A DNA stretch of 64,000 nucleotides from Closterium sp. NIES-65 (Eukaryota; Streptophyta; Zygnematophyceae; Desmidiales; Closteriaceae): assembly GCA_948144175.1 (NCBI GenBank), contig CANXME010002559.1, forward strand, positions 2,170,860-2,234,859. Reading direction: 5' to 3'. Positions 1 through 10,908 of this stretch are shown here, piece by piece. Within the stretch, counting starts at the first letter, position 1; every line of letters begins with the position of its first letter. The position numbers and the translations under genes were made by a program. Below the pieces are notes generated by a model that was not told the DNA's origin, searched no databases, and was given only the letters and a program-made list of their open reading frames with translations.

Positions 1-3000
1 TGGACCAGGTAGGCTTCTGGACCAGGCAAGCTCCTGGACCGGGCAAGCTCCTGGACAAGGCAAGCTCCTAGACCAGGCAAACTCGTGGACCAGGCACGCT
101 CCTAGACCAGGCAAGATCCAGGACAAGGCAAGCTCATGGACCAGGCACGCTCTTGGACCACGAACGCTCCTGGACCAGGCACGCTCGTGGATCAGGCAAG
201 CTCCTAGACCAGGCAAGGTCCTGGACCAGGAAAACTCCTGGACTAGGCAAGCTCGTGGACGAGGCACGCTCCTGGACCAGGCAAGCTCCTGGACCAGGCA
301 AGCTCCTAAACCACGCAAGCTCTTGGACCACGCAAGCTCGTGGACCAGGCAAGCTCGTGGACCATGCAAGCTCCTGGACCAGGCAAGCTCCTAGACCAGG
401 AAAGCTCCTGGACTAGGCAAGCTCCTGGACCAGGCAAGCTCGTGGACCAGGCACGCTCCTGGACCAGGCAAGCTCCTGGACCACGCAAGCTCTTGGACCA
501 GGCACGCTCCTGGACCAGGCAAGCTCCTGGACCAGGCAAGCTCCTGGACCAGGCAAGCTCCTGGACCAGGCAAGCTCCTGGACCACGCAAGCTCTTGGAC
601 CAGGCAAGCTCGAGGACCACGCAAACTCTTGGACCAGGCACGCTCTTGGACCAGGCAAGCTCTTGGACCAGGTAGGCTCTTGGACCAGGCAAGCTCTTGG
701 ACCAGGCAAGCTTCTGGACCAAGCAAGCTCTTGGACCATGCAAGCTCCTGGACCATGCAAGCTCCTGGACCAGGCAAGCTCCTAGACCAGGCAAGCTCCT
801 GGACCAGGCAAGCTCCTGGACCTTGCAAGCTCCTGGACTTGGCAAGTTCCTGGACCAGGCACTCTCCTGGACCAGGCAAGCTCCTAGACTAGGCAAGCTC
901 CTCGACCAGGCAAGCTCCTGGACCAGGCAAACTCGTGGACGAGTTACGCTCTAGGACCAGGCAAGCTCCAAGACAAGGCAAGCTCCTTGAACAGGAACGC
1001 TCCTGAAACAGGAAAGCTCCTGGACAAGGCAAGCTCCTAGACCAGGCAAGCTCCTGGACCAGGCAAGCTCGTCGACCAGGCAAGCTCCTGAACCAGGCAA
1101 GCTCCTGAACCAGGCAAGCTCATGGACCACGCAAGCTCTTGGACTAGGCACGCTCCTGGACCAGGCAAGCTCTTGGACCAGGTAGGCTTCTGGACCAGGC
1201 AAGCTCCTGGACCGGGCAAGCTCCTGGACAAGGCAAGCTCCTGGACCAGGCAAACTCGTGGACCAGGCACGCTCCTAGACTAGGCAAGATCCAAGACAAG
1301 GCAAGCTCATGGACCAGGCAAGCTCTTGGACCAGGAACGCTCCAGGACCAGGCACGCTCCTGGATCAGGCAAGCTCCTAGACCAGGCAAGGTCCTGGACC
1401 AGGCAAACTCCTGGACCTGGCAAGCTCGAGGACGAGGCACGCTCTTGGACCAGGCAAGCTCCTGGACCAGGCAAGCTCCTAAACCACGCAAGCTCTTGGA
1501 CCACGCAAGCTCGTGGACCAGGCAAGCTCGTGGACCATGCAAGCTCGTGGACCAGGCAAGCTCCTAGACCAGGCAAGCTCCTGGACTAGGCAAGCTCCTG
1601 GACCAGGCAAGCTCGTGGACCAGGCACGCTTCTGGACGAGGCAAGCTCCTGGACCACGCAAGCTCTTGGACCAGGCACGCTCCTGGACCAGGCAAGCTCC
1701 TAGACCAGGCAAGCTCCTGGACCAGGCAAGCTCCTGGACCACGCAACCTCTTGGACGAGGCAGGCTTCTGGACCAGGCAAGCTCCTGGACCAGGCAAGCT
1801 CCTGGACCAGGCAAGCTCTTGGACCAGGCAAGCTCCTGGACCAGGCAAGCTCCTGGAATAGGCAAGCTTCTGGACCAAGCAAGCGCATGGACCACGCAAG
1901 CTCCTGGACCAGGCACAGTCGTGGACTGGGCACGCTCCTGGACCAGGCAAGCTCTTGGATCAGGCAGGCTCGTGGACCAGGCACGCTTCTGGACTATGCA
2001 AGCTCCTGGACCAGGCACGCTCGTGGACCGGGCACGCTCTTGGACCAGGCAAGCTCCAGGACCACGCAAGCTCTTGGACCAGGCACGCTCCTGGACCATG
2101 CAAGCTCTTGGACCAGGCAGGCTTCTGGACCAAGCAAGCTCTTGGACCAGGCAAGCTCCTGGACCACGCAAGCTCCTGGACCACGCAAGCTCCTGGACGA
2201 GGCAAGCTTCTGGAACAAGCACGCTCGTGGACCAGGCACGCTCCTAGACCAGGCAAGCTCTTGGACCAGGCAGGCTCGTGGCCCAGGCAAGCTCCTGGAC
2301 TAGGCAAGCTCTTGGACCAGGCATGCTCCTGGACCAGGCAAGCTCCCGGACCAGGCAAGCTTCTGGACCAGGCAAAGTCGTGGACCAGGCATACTCCTGG
2401 ACAAGGCAAGCTCGTGGACCAGGCAAGCTCTTGGACCAGGCAAGCTCCTGGAACAAGCACGCTCGTGGACCAGGCACGCTCCTGGACTAGGCAAGCTCTT
2501 GGACCAGGCAGGCTCGTGGCCCAGGCAAGCTCCTGGACTAGGCAAGCTCCTGGACCAGGCATGCTCCTGGACCAGGCAAGCTCCTGGACCAGGCATGCTC
2601 CTGGACCAGGCAAGCTCCTAGACCACGCAAGCTCTTGGACTAGGCACGCTCCTGGACCAGGCAAGCTCTTGGACCAGGTAGGCTTCTGGACCAGGCAAGC
2701 TCCTGGACCGGGCAAGCTCCTGGACAAGGCAAGCTCCTGGACCAGGCAAACTCGTGGACCAGGCACGCTCCTAGACTAGACAAGATCCAGGACAAGGCAA
2801 GCTCATGGACCAGGCAAGCTCTTGGACCAGGAACGCTCCAGGACCAGGCACGCTCCTGGATCAGGCAAGCTCCTAGACCAGGCAAGGTCCTGGACCAGGC
2901 AAACTCCTGGACCTGGCAAGCTCGAGGACGAGGCACGCTCTTGGACCAGGCAAGCTCCTGGACCAGGCAAACTCCTAAACCACGCAAGCTCTTGGACCAC

Positions 3001-3943
3001 GCAAGCTCGTGGACCAGGCAAGCTCGTGGACCATGCAAGCTCGTGGACCAGGCAAGCTCCTAGACCAGGCAAGCTCCTGGACTAGGCAAGCTCCTGGACC
3101 AGGCAAGCTCGTGGACCAGGCACGCTCCTGGACGAGGCAAGCTCCTGGACCACGCAAGCTCTTGGACCAGGCACGCTCCTGGACCAGGCAAGCTCCTAGA
3201 CCAGGCAAGCTCCTGGACCAGGCAAGCTCCTGGACCACGCAACCTCTTGGACGAGGCAGGCTTCTGGACCAGGCAAGCTCCTGGACCAGGCAAGCTCCTG
3301 GACCAGGCAAGCTCTTGGACCAGGCAAGCTCCTGGACCAGGCAAGCTCCTGGAATAGGCAAGCTTCTGGACCAAGCAAGCGCATGGACCACGCAAGCTCC
3401 TGGACCAGGCACAGTCGTGGACCGGGCACGCTCCTGGACCAGGCAAGCTCTTGGATCAGGCAGGCTCGTGGACCAGGCACGCTTCTGGACTATGCAAGCT
3501 CCTGGACCAGGCACGCTCGTGGACCGGGCACGCTCTTGGACCAGGCAAGCTCCAGGACCACGCAAGCTCTTGGACCAGGCACGCTCCTGGACCATGCAAG
3601 CTCTTGGACCAGGCAGGCTTCTCGACCAAGCAAGCTCTTGGACCAGGCAAGCTCCTGGACCACGCAAGCTCCTGGACCACGCAAGCTCCTGGACGAGGCA
3701 AGCTCCTGGAACAAGCACGCTCGTGGACCAGGCACGCTCCTAGACCAGGCAAGCTCTTGGACCAGGCAGGCTCGTGGCCCAGGCAAGCTCCTGGACTAGG
3801 CAAGCTCTTGGACCAGGCATGCTCCTGGACCAGGCAAGCTCCCGGACCAGGCAAGCTTCTGGACCAGGCAAAGTCGTGGACCAGGCATACTCCTGGACAA
3901 GGCAAGCTCGTGGACCAGGCAAGCTCTTGGACCAGGCAAGCTC
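1..3943 (+). repeat. Copy 1 of a 6,392-bp-offset duplication in satellite A
   Basis: The segment from base 1 reappears from base 6393 at an offset of exactly 6,392 bp (376 x 17). The match runs to about 3943/10335. By eye I found only one clear substitution, T at 2209 against C at 8601. The first bases of the window match 6393 onward directly, so the duplicated unit extends left beyond the window. The right end is abrupt: from 3944 this copy changes to monomers of the form CTCCTGGGCC, while the second copy continues a different series. This suggests a large, very recent unequal exchange or segmental duplication inside the array. A collapse or mis-join in assembly is the main alternative. Confidence 0.93.
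1128..3943 (+). repeat. 88-monomer (1,496-bp) HOR pair, first set
   Basis: Two consecutive copies at an offset of 1,496 bp (88 x 17). Copy one covers about 1128-2448 and copy two about 2624-3943. A recognisable variant run beginning GATCAGG at 1363 recurs at 2859, followed in both by the same unusual AAGGTCC, AAACTCC and GAGGACGAGG units. They differ at scattered single bases, for example GCTTCTGGACGAGG near 1628 against GCTCCTGGACGAGG near 3124. The second copy breaks off at the same place as the 6,392-bp duplication. Confidence 0.9.
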
Positions 3944-6392
3944 CTGGGCCAGGCAAGCTCCTGGGCCAGGCAAGCTCCAGGACCAGGCAAGCTCATGGAA
4001 TAGGCAAGCTTCTGGACCAAGCAAGCTCCTGGACCGCGCAAGCTCCTGGACCACGCACGCTCGTGGACCAGGCACGCTACTGAACTAGGCAAGCTCTTTG
4101 ACAAGGCAGGCTCGTGGACCAGGCACGCTCGTGGACCAGGCAAGCTCCTGGACGAGGCAAGCTCCTGGACCAGGCACGCTCGTGGACCAGGCACACTCTT
4201 GGACCAGGCAAGCTCCTAGACCAGGCAAGCTCGAGGACCACGCACGCTCTTGGACCAGGCAAGCTCTTGGACCAGGCAGGCTTCTGGACCAAGCAAGCTC
4301 TTGGACCAGGCAAGCTCCTGGACCAGGCAAGCTCCTGGACCAAGCAAGCTCCTAGACCAGGCAAGCTCTTGGACCAGGCAAGCTCCTGGACCAGGCAAGC
4401 TCCTGGACCAAGCACTCTCCTGGACCAGGCAAGCTCCTAGACTGGGCAAGCTCCTCCACGAGGCAAGCTCCTGAACCAGGCAAACTCGTGGACGAGGCAC
4501 GCTCTAGGACCACGCAAGCTCCAAGACAAGGCAAGCTCCTGGAACAGGAACGCTCCTGAAACAGGAAAGCTCCTGGACAAGGCAAGATCCTAGACCAGGC
4601 AAGCTCCTGGACCAGGCAAGCTCGTGGACCAGGCAAGCTCCTGGAACAGGCACGCTCCTGGACCAGGCAAGCTCCAAGACAAGGCAAGCTCCTGGACCAG
4701 GCAAGCTCCTGGATCAGGCACGCTCCTGAACCAGGCAAGCTCCTGAACCAGGCAAGCTCATGGACCACGCAAGCTCTTGGACTAGGCACGCTCCTGGACC
4801 AGGCAAGCTCTTGGACCAGGTAGGCTTCTCGACCAGGCAAGCTCCTGGACCGGGCAAGCTCCTGGACAAGGCAAGCTCCTGGACCAGACAAACTCGTGGA
4901 CGAGGCACGCTCCTAGACCAGGCAAGATCCAGGACAAGGCAAGCTCATGGACCAGGCAAGCTCTTGGACCAGGAACGCTCCTGGACCAGGCACGCTTGTG
5001 GATTAGGCAAGCTCCTAGACCAGGCAAGGTCCTAGAGCAGGCAAACTCCTGGACCAGGCAAGCTCGTGGACGAGGCACGCTCCTGGACCAGGCAAGCTCC
5101 TGGACCAGGCAAGCTCCTAAACCACGCAAGCTCTTGGACCACGCAAGCTCGTGGACCAGGCAAGCTCGTGGACCATGCAAGCTCCTGGACCAGGCAAGCT
5201 CCTAGACCAGGCAAGCTCCTGGACTAGGCAAGCTCCTGGACCAGGCAAGCTCGTGGACCAGGCACGCTCCTAGACCAGGCAAGCTCCTGGACCACGCAAG
5301 CTCTTGGACCAGGCACGCTCCTGGACCAGGCAAGCTCCTGGACCAGGCAAGCTCCTGGACCAGGCAAGCTCCTGGACCACGCAAGCTCTTGGACCAGGAA
5401 GGCTCGAGGACCACGAAAACTCTTGGACCAGGCACGCTCTTGGACCAGGCAAGCTCTTGGACCAGGCAGGCTTCTGGACCAAGCAAGCTCTTGGACCAGG
5501 CAAGCTCCTGGACCAGGCACTCTCCTGGACCAGACAAGCTCCTAGACTAGGCAAGCTCCTCGACCAGGCAAACTCGTGGACGAGTTACGCTCCAAGACAA
5601 GGCAAGCTCTTGGAACAGGAACGCTCCTGAAACAGGAAAGCTCCTGGACAAGGCAAGCTCCTAGACCAGGCAAGCTCTTGGACCAGGCAAGCTCGTGGAC
5701 CACGCAAGCTCTTGGACCAGGCAAGCTCTTGGACCAGGCAAGCTCGAGGACCACGCAAACTCTTGGACTAGGCACGCTCTTGGACCAGGCAAGCTCTTGG
5801 ACCAGGCAGGCTCTTGGACCAGGCAAGCTCTTGGACCAGGCAAGCTTCTGGACCAAGCAAGTTCTTGGACCAGGCAAGCTCCTGGACCAGGCAAGCTCCT
5901 GGACCAGGCAAGCTCCTAGACCAGGCAAGCTCCTGGACCAGGCAAGCTCCTGGACCTTGCAAGCTCTTGGACTTGGCAAGTTCCTGGACCAGGCACTCTC
6001 ATGGACCAGGCAAGCTCCTAGACTAGGCAAGCTCCTCGACCAGGCAAGCTCCTGGACCAGGCAAACTCGTGGACGAGTTACGCTCTAGGACCAGGCAAGC
6101 TCCAAGACAAGGCAAGCTCCTTGAACAGGAACGCTCCTGAAACAGGAAAGCTCCTGGACAAGGCAAGCTCCTAGACCAAGCAAGCTCCTGGACCAGGCAA
6201 GCTCGTGGACCAGGCAAGCTCCTGGATTAGGCACGCTCCTGGACCAGGCGAGATCCTAGACCAGGCAAGCTCCTTGACCAGGCAAGCTCCTGGATCAGGC
6301 ACGCTCCTGAACCAGGCAAGCTCCTGAACCAGGCAAGCTCATGGATCACGCAAGCTCTTGGACTAGGCACGCTCCTGGACCAGGCAAGCTCT
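3944..6392 (+). repeat. Satellite A segment between the two large copies
   Basis: This block completes the 6,392-bp period. It is not part of the near-identical 3.94-kb match but is built from the same HOR vocabulary. The marker run GATCAGG...AAGGTCC appears in a diverged form at 5001 (GATTAGG). Blocks related to 951-1253 recur at 4352-4891 and 6227-6472. Marker spacings across 1-9.3 kb (190, 1363, 2859, 5001, 6582, 7755, 9251) are 69, 88, 126, 93, 69 and 88 monomers, all exact multiples of 17 bp. Confidence 0.85.
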
Positions 6393-9300
6393 TGGACCAG
6401 GTAGGCTTCTGGACCAGGCAAGCTCCTGGACCGGGCAAGCTCCTGGACAAGGCAAGCTCCTAGACCAGGCAAACTCGTGGACCAGGCACGCTCCTAGACC
6501 AGGCAAGATCCAGGACAAGGCAAGCTCATGGACCAGGCACGCTCTTGGACCACGAACGCTCCTGGACCAGGCACGCTCGTGGATCAGGCAAGCTCCTAGA
6601 CCAGGCAAGGTCCTGGACCAGGAAAACTCCTGGACTAGGCAAGCTCGTGGACGAGGCACGCTCCTGGACCAGGCAAGCTCCTGGACCAGGCAAGCTCCTA
6701 AACCACGCAAGCTCTTGGACCACGCAAGCTCGTGGACCAGGCAAGCTCGTGGACCATGCAAGCTCCTGGACCAGGCAAGCTCCTAGACCAGGAAAGCTCC
6801 TGGACTAGGCAAGCTCCTGGACCAGGCAAGCTCGTGGACCAGGCACGCTCCTGGACCAGGCAAGCTCCTGGACCACGCAAGCTCTTGGACCAGGCACGCT
6901 CCTGGACCAGGCAAGCTCCTGGACCAGGCAAGCTCCTGGACCAGGCAAGCTCCTGGACCAGGCAAGCTCCTGGACCACGCAAGCTCTTGGACCAGGCAAG
7001 CTCGAGGACCACGCAAACTCTTGGACCAGGCACGCTCTTGGACCAGGCAAGCTCTTGGACCAGGTAGGCTCTTGGACCAGGCAAGCTCTTGGACCAGGCA
7101 AGCTTCTGGACCAAGCAAGCTCTTGGACCATGCAAGCTCCTGGACCATGCAAGCTCCTGGACCAGGCAAGCTCCTAGACCAGGCAAGCTCCTGGACCAGG
7201 CAAGCTCCTGGACCTTGCAAGCTCCTGGACTTGGCAAGTTCCTGGACCAGGCACTCTCCTGGACCAGGCAAGCTCCTAGACTAGGCAAGCTCCTCGACCA
7301 GGCAAGCTCCTGGACCAGGCAAACTCGTGGACGAGTTACGCTCTAGGACCAGGCAAGCTCCAAGACAAGGCAAGCTCCTTGAACAGGAACGCTCCTGAAA
7401 CAGGAAAGCTCCTGGACAAGGCAAGCTCCTAGACCAGGCAAGCTCCTGGACCAGGCAAGCTCGTCGACCAGGCAAGCTCCTGAACCAGGCAAGCTCCTGA
7501 ACCAGGCAAGCTCATGGACCACGCAAGCTCTTGGACTAGGCACGCTCCTGGACCAGGCAAGCTCTTGGACCAGGTAGGCTTCTGGACCAGGCAAGCTCCT
7601 GGACCGGGCAAGCTCCTGGACAAGGCAAGCTCCTGGACCAGGCAAACTCGTGGACCAGGCACGCTCCTAGACTAGGCAAGATCCAAGACAAGGCAAGCTC
7701 ATGGACCAGGCAAGCTCTTGGACCAGGAACGCTCCAGGACCAGGCACGCTCCTGGATCAGGCAAGCTCCTAGACCAGGCAAGGTCCTGGACCAGGCAAAC
7801 TCCTGGACCTGGCAAGCTCGAGGACGAGGCACGCTCTTGGACCAGGCAAGCTCCTGGACCAGGCAAGCTCCTAAACCACGCAAGCTCTTGGACCACGCAA
7901 GCTCGTGGACCAGGCAAGCTCGTGGACCATGCAAGCTCGTGGACCAGGCAAGCTCCTAGACCAGGCAAGCTCCTGGACTAGGCAAGCTCCTGGACCAGGC
8001 AAGCTCGTGGACCAGGCACGCTTCTGGACGAGGCAAGCTCCTGGACCACGCAAGCTCTTGGACCAGGCACGCTCCTGGACCAGGCAAGCTCCTAGACCAG
8101 GCAAGCTCCTGGACCAGGCAAGCTCCTGGACCACGCAACCTCTTGGACGAGGCAGGCTTCTGGACCAGGCAAGCTCCTGGACCAGGCAAGCTCCTGGACC
8201 AGGCAAGCTCTTGGACCAGGCAAGCTCCTGGACCAGGCAAGCTCCTGGAATAGGCAAGCTTCTGGACCAAGCAAGCGCATGGACCACGCAAGCTCCTGGA
8301 CCAGGCACAGTCGTGGACTGGGCACGCTCCTGGACCAGGCAAGCTCTTGGATCAGGCAGGCTCGTGGACCAGGCACGCTTCTGGACTATGCAAGCTCCTG
8401 GACCAGGCACGCTCGTGGACCGGGCACGCTCTTGGACCAGGCAAGCTCCAGGACCACGCAAGCTCTTGGACCAGGCACGCTCCTGGACCATGCAAGCTCT
8501 TGGACCAGGCAGGCTTCTGGACCAAGCAAGCTCTTGGACCAGGCAAGCTCCTGGACCACGCAAGCTCCTGGACCACGCAAGCTCCTGGACGAGGCAAGCT
8601 CCTGGAACAAGCACGCTCGTGGACCAGGCACGCTCCTAGACCAGGCAAGCTCTTGGACCAGGCAGGCTCGTGGCCCAGGCAAGCTCCTGGACTAGGCAAG
8701 CTCTTGGACCAGGCATGCTCCTGGACCAGGCAAGCTCCCGGACCAGGCAAGCTTCTGGACCAGGCAAAGTCGTGGACCAGGCATACTCCTGGACAAGGCA
8801 AGCTCGTGGACCAGGCAAGCTCTTGGACCAGGCAAGCTCCTGGAACAAGCACGCTCGTGGACCAGGCACGCTCCTGGACTAGGCAAGCTCTTGGACCAGG
8901 CAGGCTCGTGGCCCAGGCAAGCTCCTGGACTAGGCAAGCTCCTGGACCAGGCATGCTCCTGGACCAGGCAAGCTCCTGGACCAGGCATGCTCCTGGACCA
9001 GGCAAGCTCCTAGACCACGCAAGCTCTTGGACTAGGCACGCTCCTGGACCAGGCAAGCTCTTGGACCAGGTAGGCTTCTGGACCAGGCAAGCTCCTGGAC
9101 CGGGCAAGCTCCTGGACAAGGCAAGCTCCTGGACCAGGCAAACTCGTGGACCAGGCACGCTCCTAGACTAGACAAGATCCAGGACAAGGCAAGCTCATGG
9201 ACCAGGCAAGCTCTTGGACCAGGAACGCTCCAGGACCAGGCACGCTCCTGGATCAGGCAAGCTCCTAGACCAGGCAAGGTCCTGGACCAGGCAAACTCCT

Positions 9301-10335
9301 GGACCTGGCAAGCTCGAGGACGAGGCACGCTCTTGGACCAGGCAAGCTCCTGGACCAGGCAAACTCCTAAACCACGCAAGCTCTTGGACCACGCAAGCTC
9401 GTGGACCAGGCAAGCTCGTGGACCATGCAAGCTCGTGGACCAGGCAAGCTCCTAGACCAGGCAAGCTCCTGGACTAGGCAAGCTCCTGGACCAGGCAAGC
9501 TCGTGGACCAGGCACGCTCCTGGACGAGGCAAGCTCCTGGACCACGCAAGCTCTTGGACCAGGCACGCTCCTGGACCAGGCAAGCTCCTAGACCAGGCAA
9601 GCTCCTGGACCAGGCAAGCTCCTGGACCACGCAACCTCTTGGACGAGGCAGGCTTCTGGACCAGGCAAGCTCCTGGACCAGGCAAGCTCCTGGACCAGGC
9701 AAGCTCTTGGACCAGGCAAGCTCCTGGACCAGGCAAGCTCCTGGAATAGGCAAGCTTCTGGACCAAGCAAGCGCATGGACCACGCAAGCTCCTGGACCAG
9801 GCACAGTCGTGGACCGGGCACGCTCCTGGACCAGGCAAGCTCTTGGATCAGGCAGGCTCGTGGACCAGGCACGCTTCTGGACTATGCAAGCTCCTGGACC
9901 AGGCACGCTCGTGGACCGGGCACGCTCTTGGACCAGGCAAGCTCCAGGACCACGCAAGCTCTTGGACCAGGCACGCTCCTGGACCATGCAAGCTCTTGGA
10001 CCAGGCAGGCTTCTCGACCAAGCAAGCTCTTGGACCAGGCAAGCTCCTGGACCACGCAAGCTCCTGGACCACGCAAGCTCCTGGACGAGGCAAGCTCCTG
10101 GAACAAGCACGCTCGTGGACCAGGCACGCTCCTAGACCAGGCAAGCTCTTGGACCAGGCAGGCTCGTGGCCCAGGCAAGCTCCTGGACTAGGCAAGCTCT
10201 TGGACCAGGCATGCTCCTGGACCAGGCAAGCTCCCGGACCAGGCAAGCTTCTGGACCAGGCAAAGTCGTGGACCAGGCATACTCCTGGACAAGGCAAGCT
10301 CGTGGACCAGGCAAGCTCTTGGACCAGGCAAGCTC
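6393..10335 (+). repeat. Copy 2 of the 6,392-bp-offset duplication
   Basis: Matches 1-3943 almost base for base. Reading frames across it give the same repeat peptides as copy 1, apart from the substitution at 8601. Beyond 10335 this copy carries on with the 88-monomer HOR series (AACAAGCACGC followed by GTGGCCCAGG units) that copy 1 lacks. Confidence 0.93.
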
Positions 10336-10500
10336 TTGGAACAAGCACGCTCGTGGACCAGGCACGCTCCTGGACTAGGCAAGCTCTTGAACCAGGCAGG
10401 CTCGTGGCCCAGGCAAGCTCCTGGACTAGGCAAGCTCCTGGACCAGGCATGCTCCTGGACCAGGCAAGCTCCTGGACCAGGCATGCTCCTGGACCAGGCA
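7520..10500 (+). repeat. 88-monomer (1,496-bp) HOR pair, second set
   Basis: Same 1,496-bp pair as in the first set, at about 7520-9015 and 9016-10500, with marker runs at 7755 and 9251. Here the second unit is longer than in the first set. It continues through GTGGCCCAGG and repeated GGCATGCTCC units to about 10500, so this set shows the fuller extent of the HOR. Confidence 0.88.
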
Positions 10501-10908
10501 AGCTCCTGGACCAGGCATACTCCTGGACCAGGCAAGCTCCTGGACCAGGCAAGCTCTTGGACCAAGCACGCTCTTGGACCACGCAAGCTCTTGGACCAGG
10601 CAAGCTATTGGACCAGGCAAGCTCCTGGACCAGGCAAGCTTCTTGACCAGGAAAGCTCCTGGACCAGGCACGCTCCTGGACCAGGCATGCTCCTGGACCA
10701 GGCAAGCTCCTGGACCAGGCATACTCCTGGACCAGGCAAGCTCCTGGACCAGGCAAGCTCTTGGACCAAGCACGCTCCTGGACCACGCAAGCTCTTGGAC
10801 CAGGCAAGCTGTTGGACCAGGCAAGCTCCTGGACCAGGCAAGCTTCTTGACCAGGAAAGCTCCTGGACCACGCAAGCTCCTCGACAAGGCAAGCTCCTGG
10901 ACCATGCA
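10500..10908 (+). repeat. 204-bp (12-monomer) local tandem duplication
   Basis: Two adjacent copies at an offset of 204 bp. Each contains GGCATGCTCC, GGCATACTCC, an unusual CTATTGG (near 10604) or CTGTTGG (near 10808) monomer, and a CTTCTTGACCAGGAAAG run. The paired rare variants make chance improbable. It marks the right edge of the recently homogenised 1-10.9 kb region. Confidence 0.88.
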
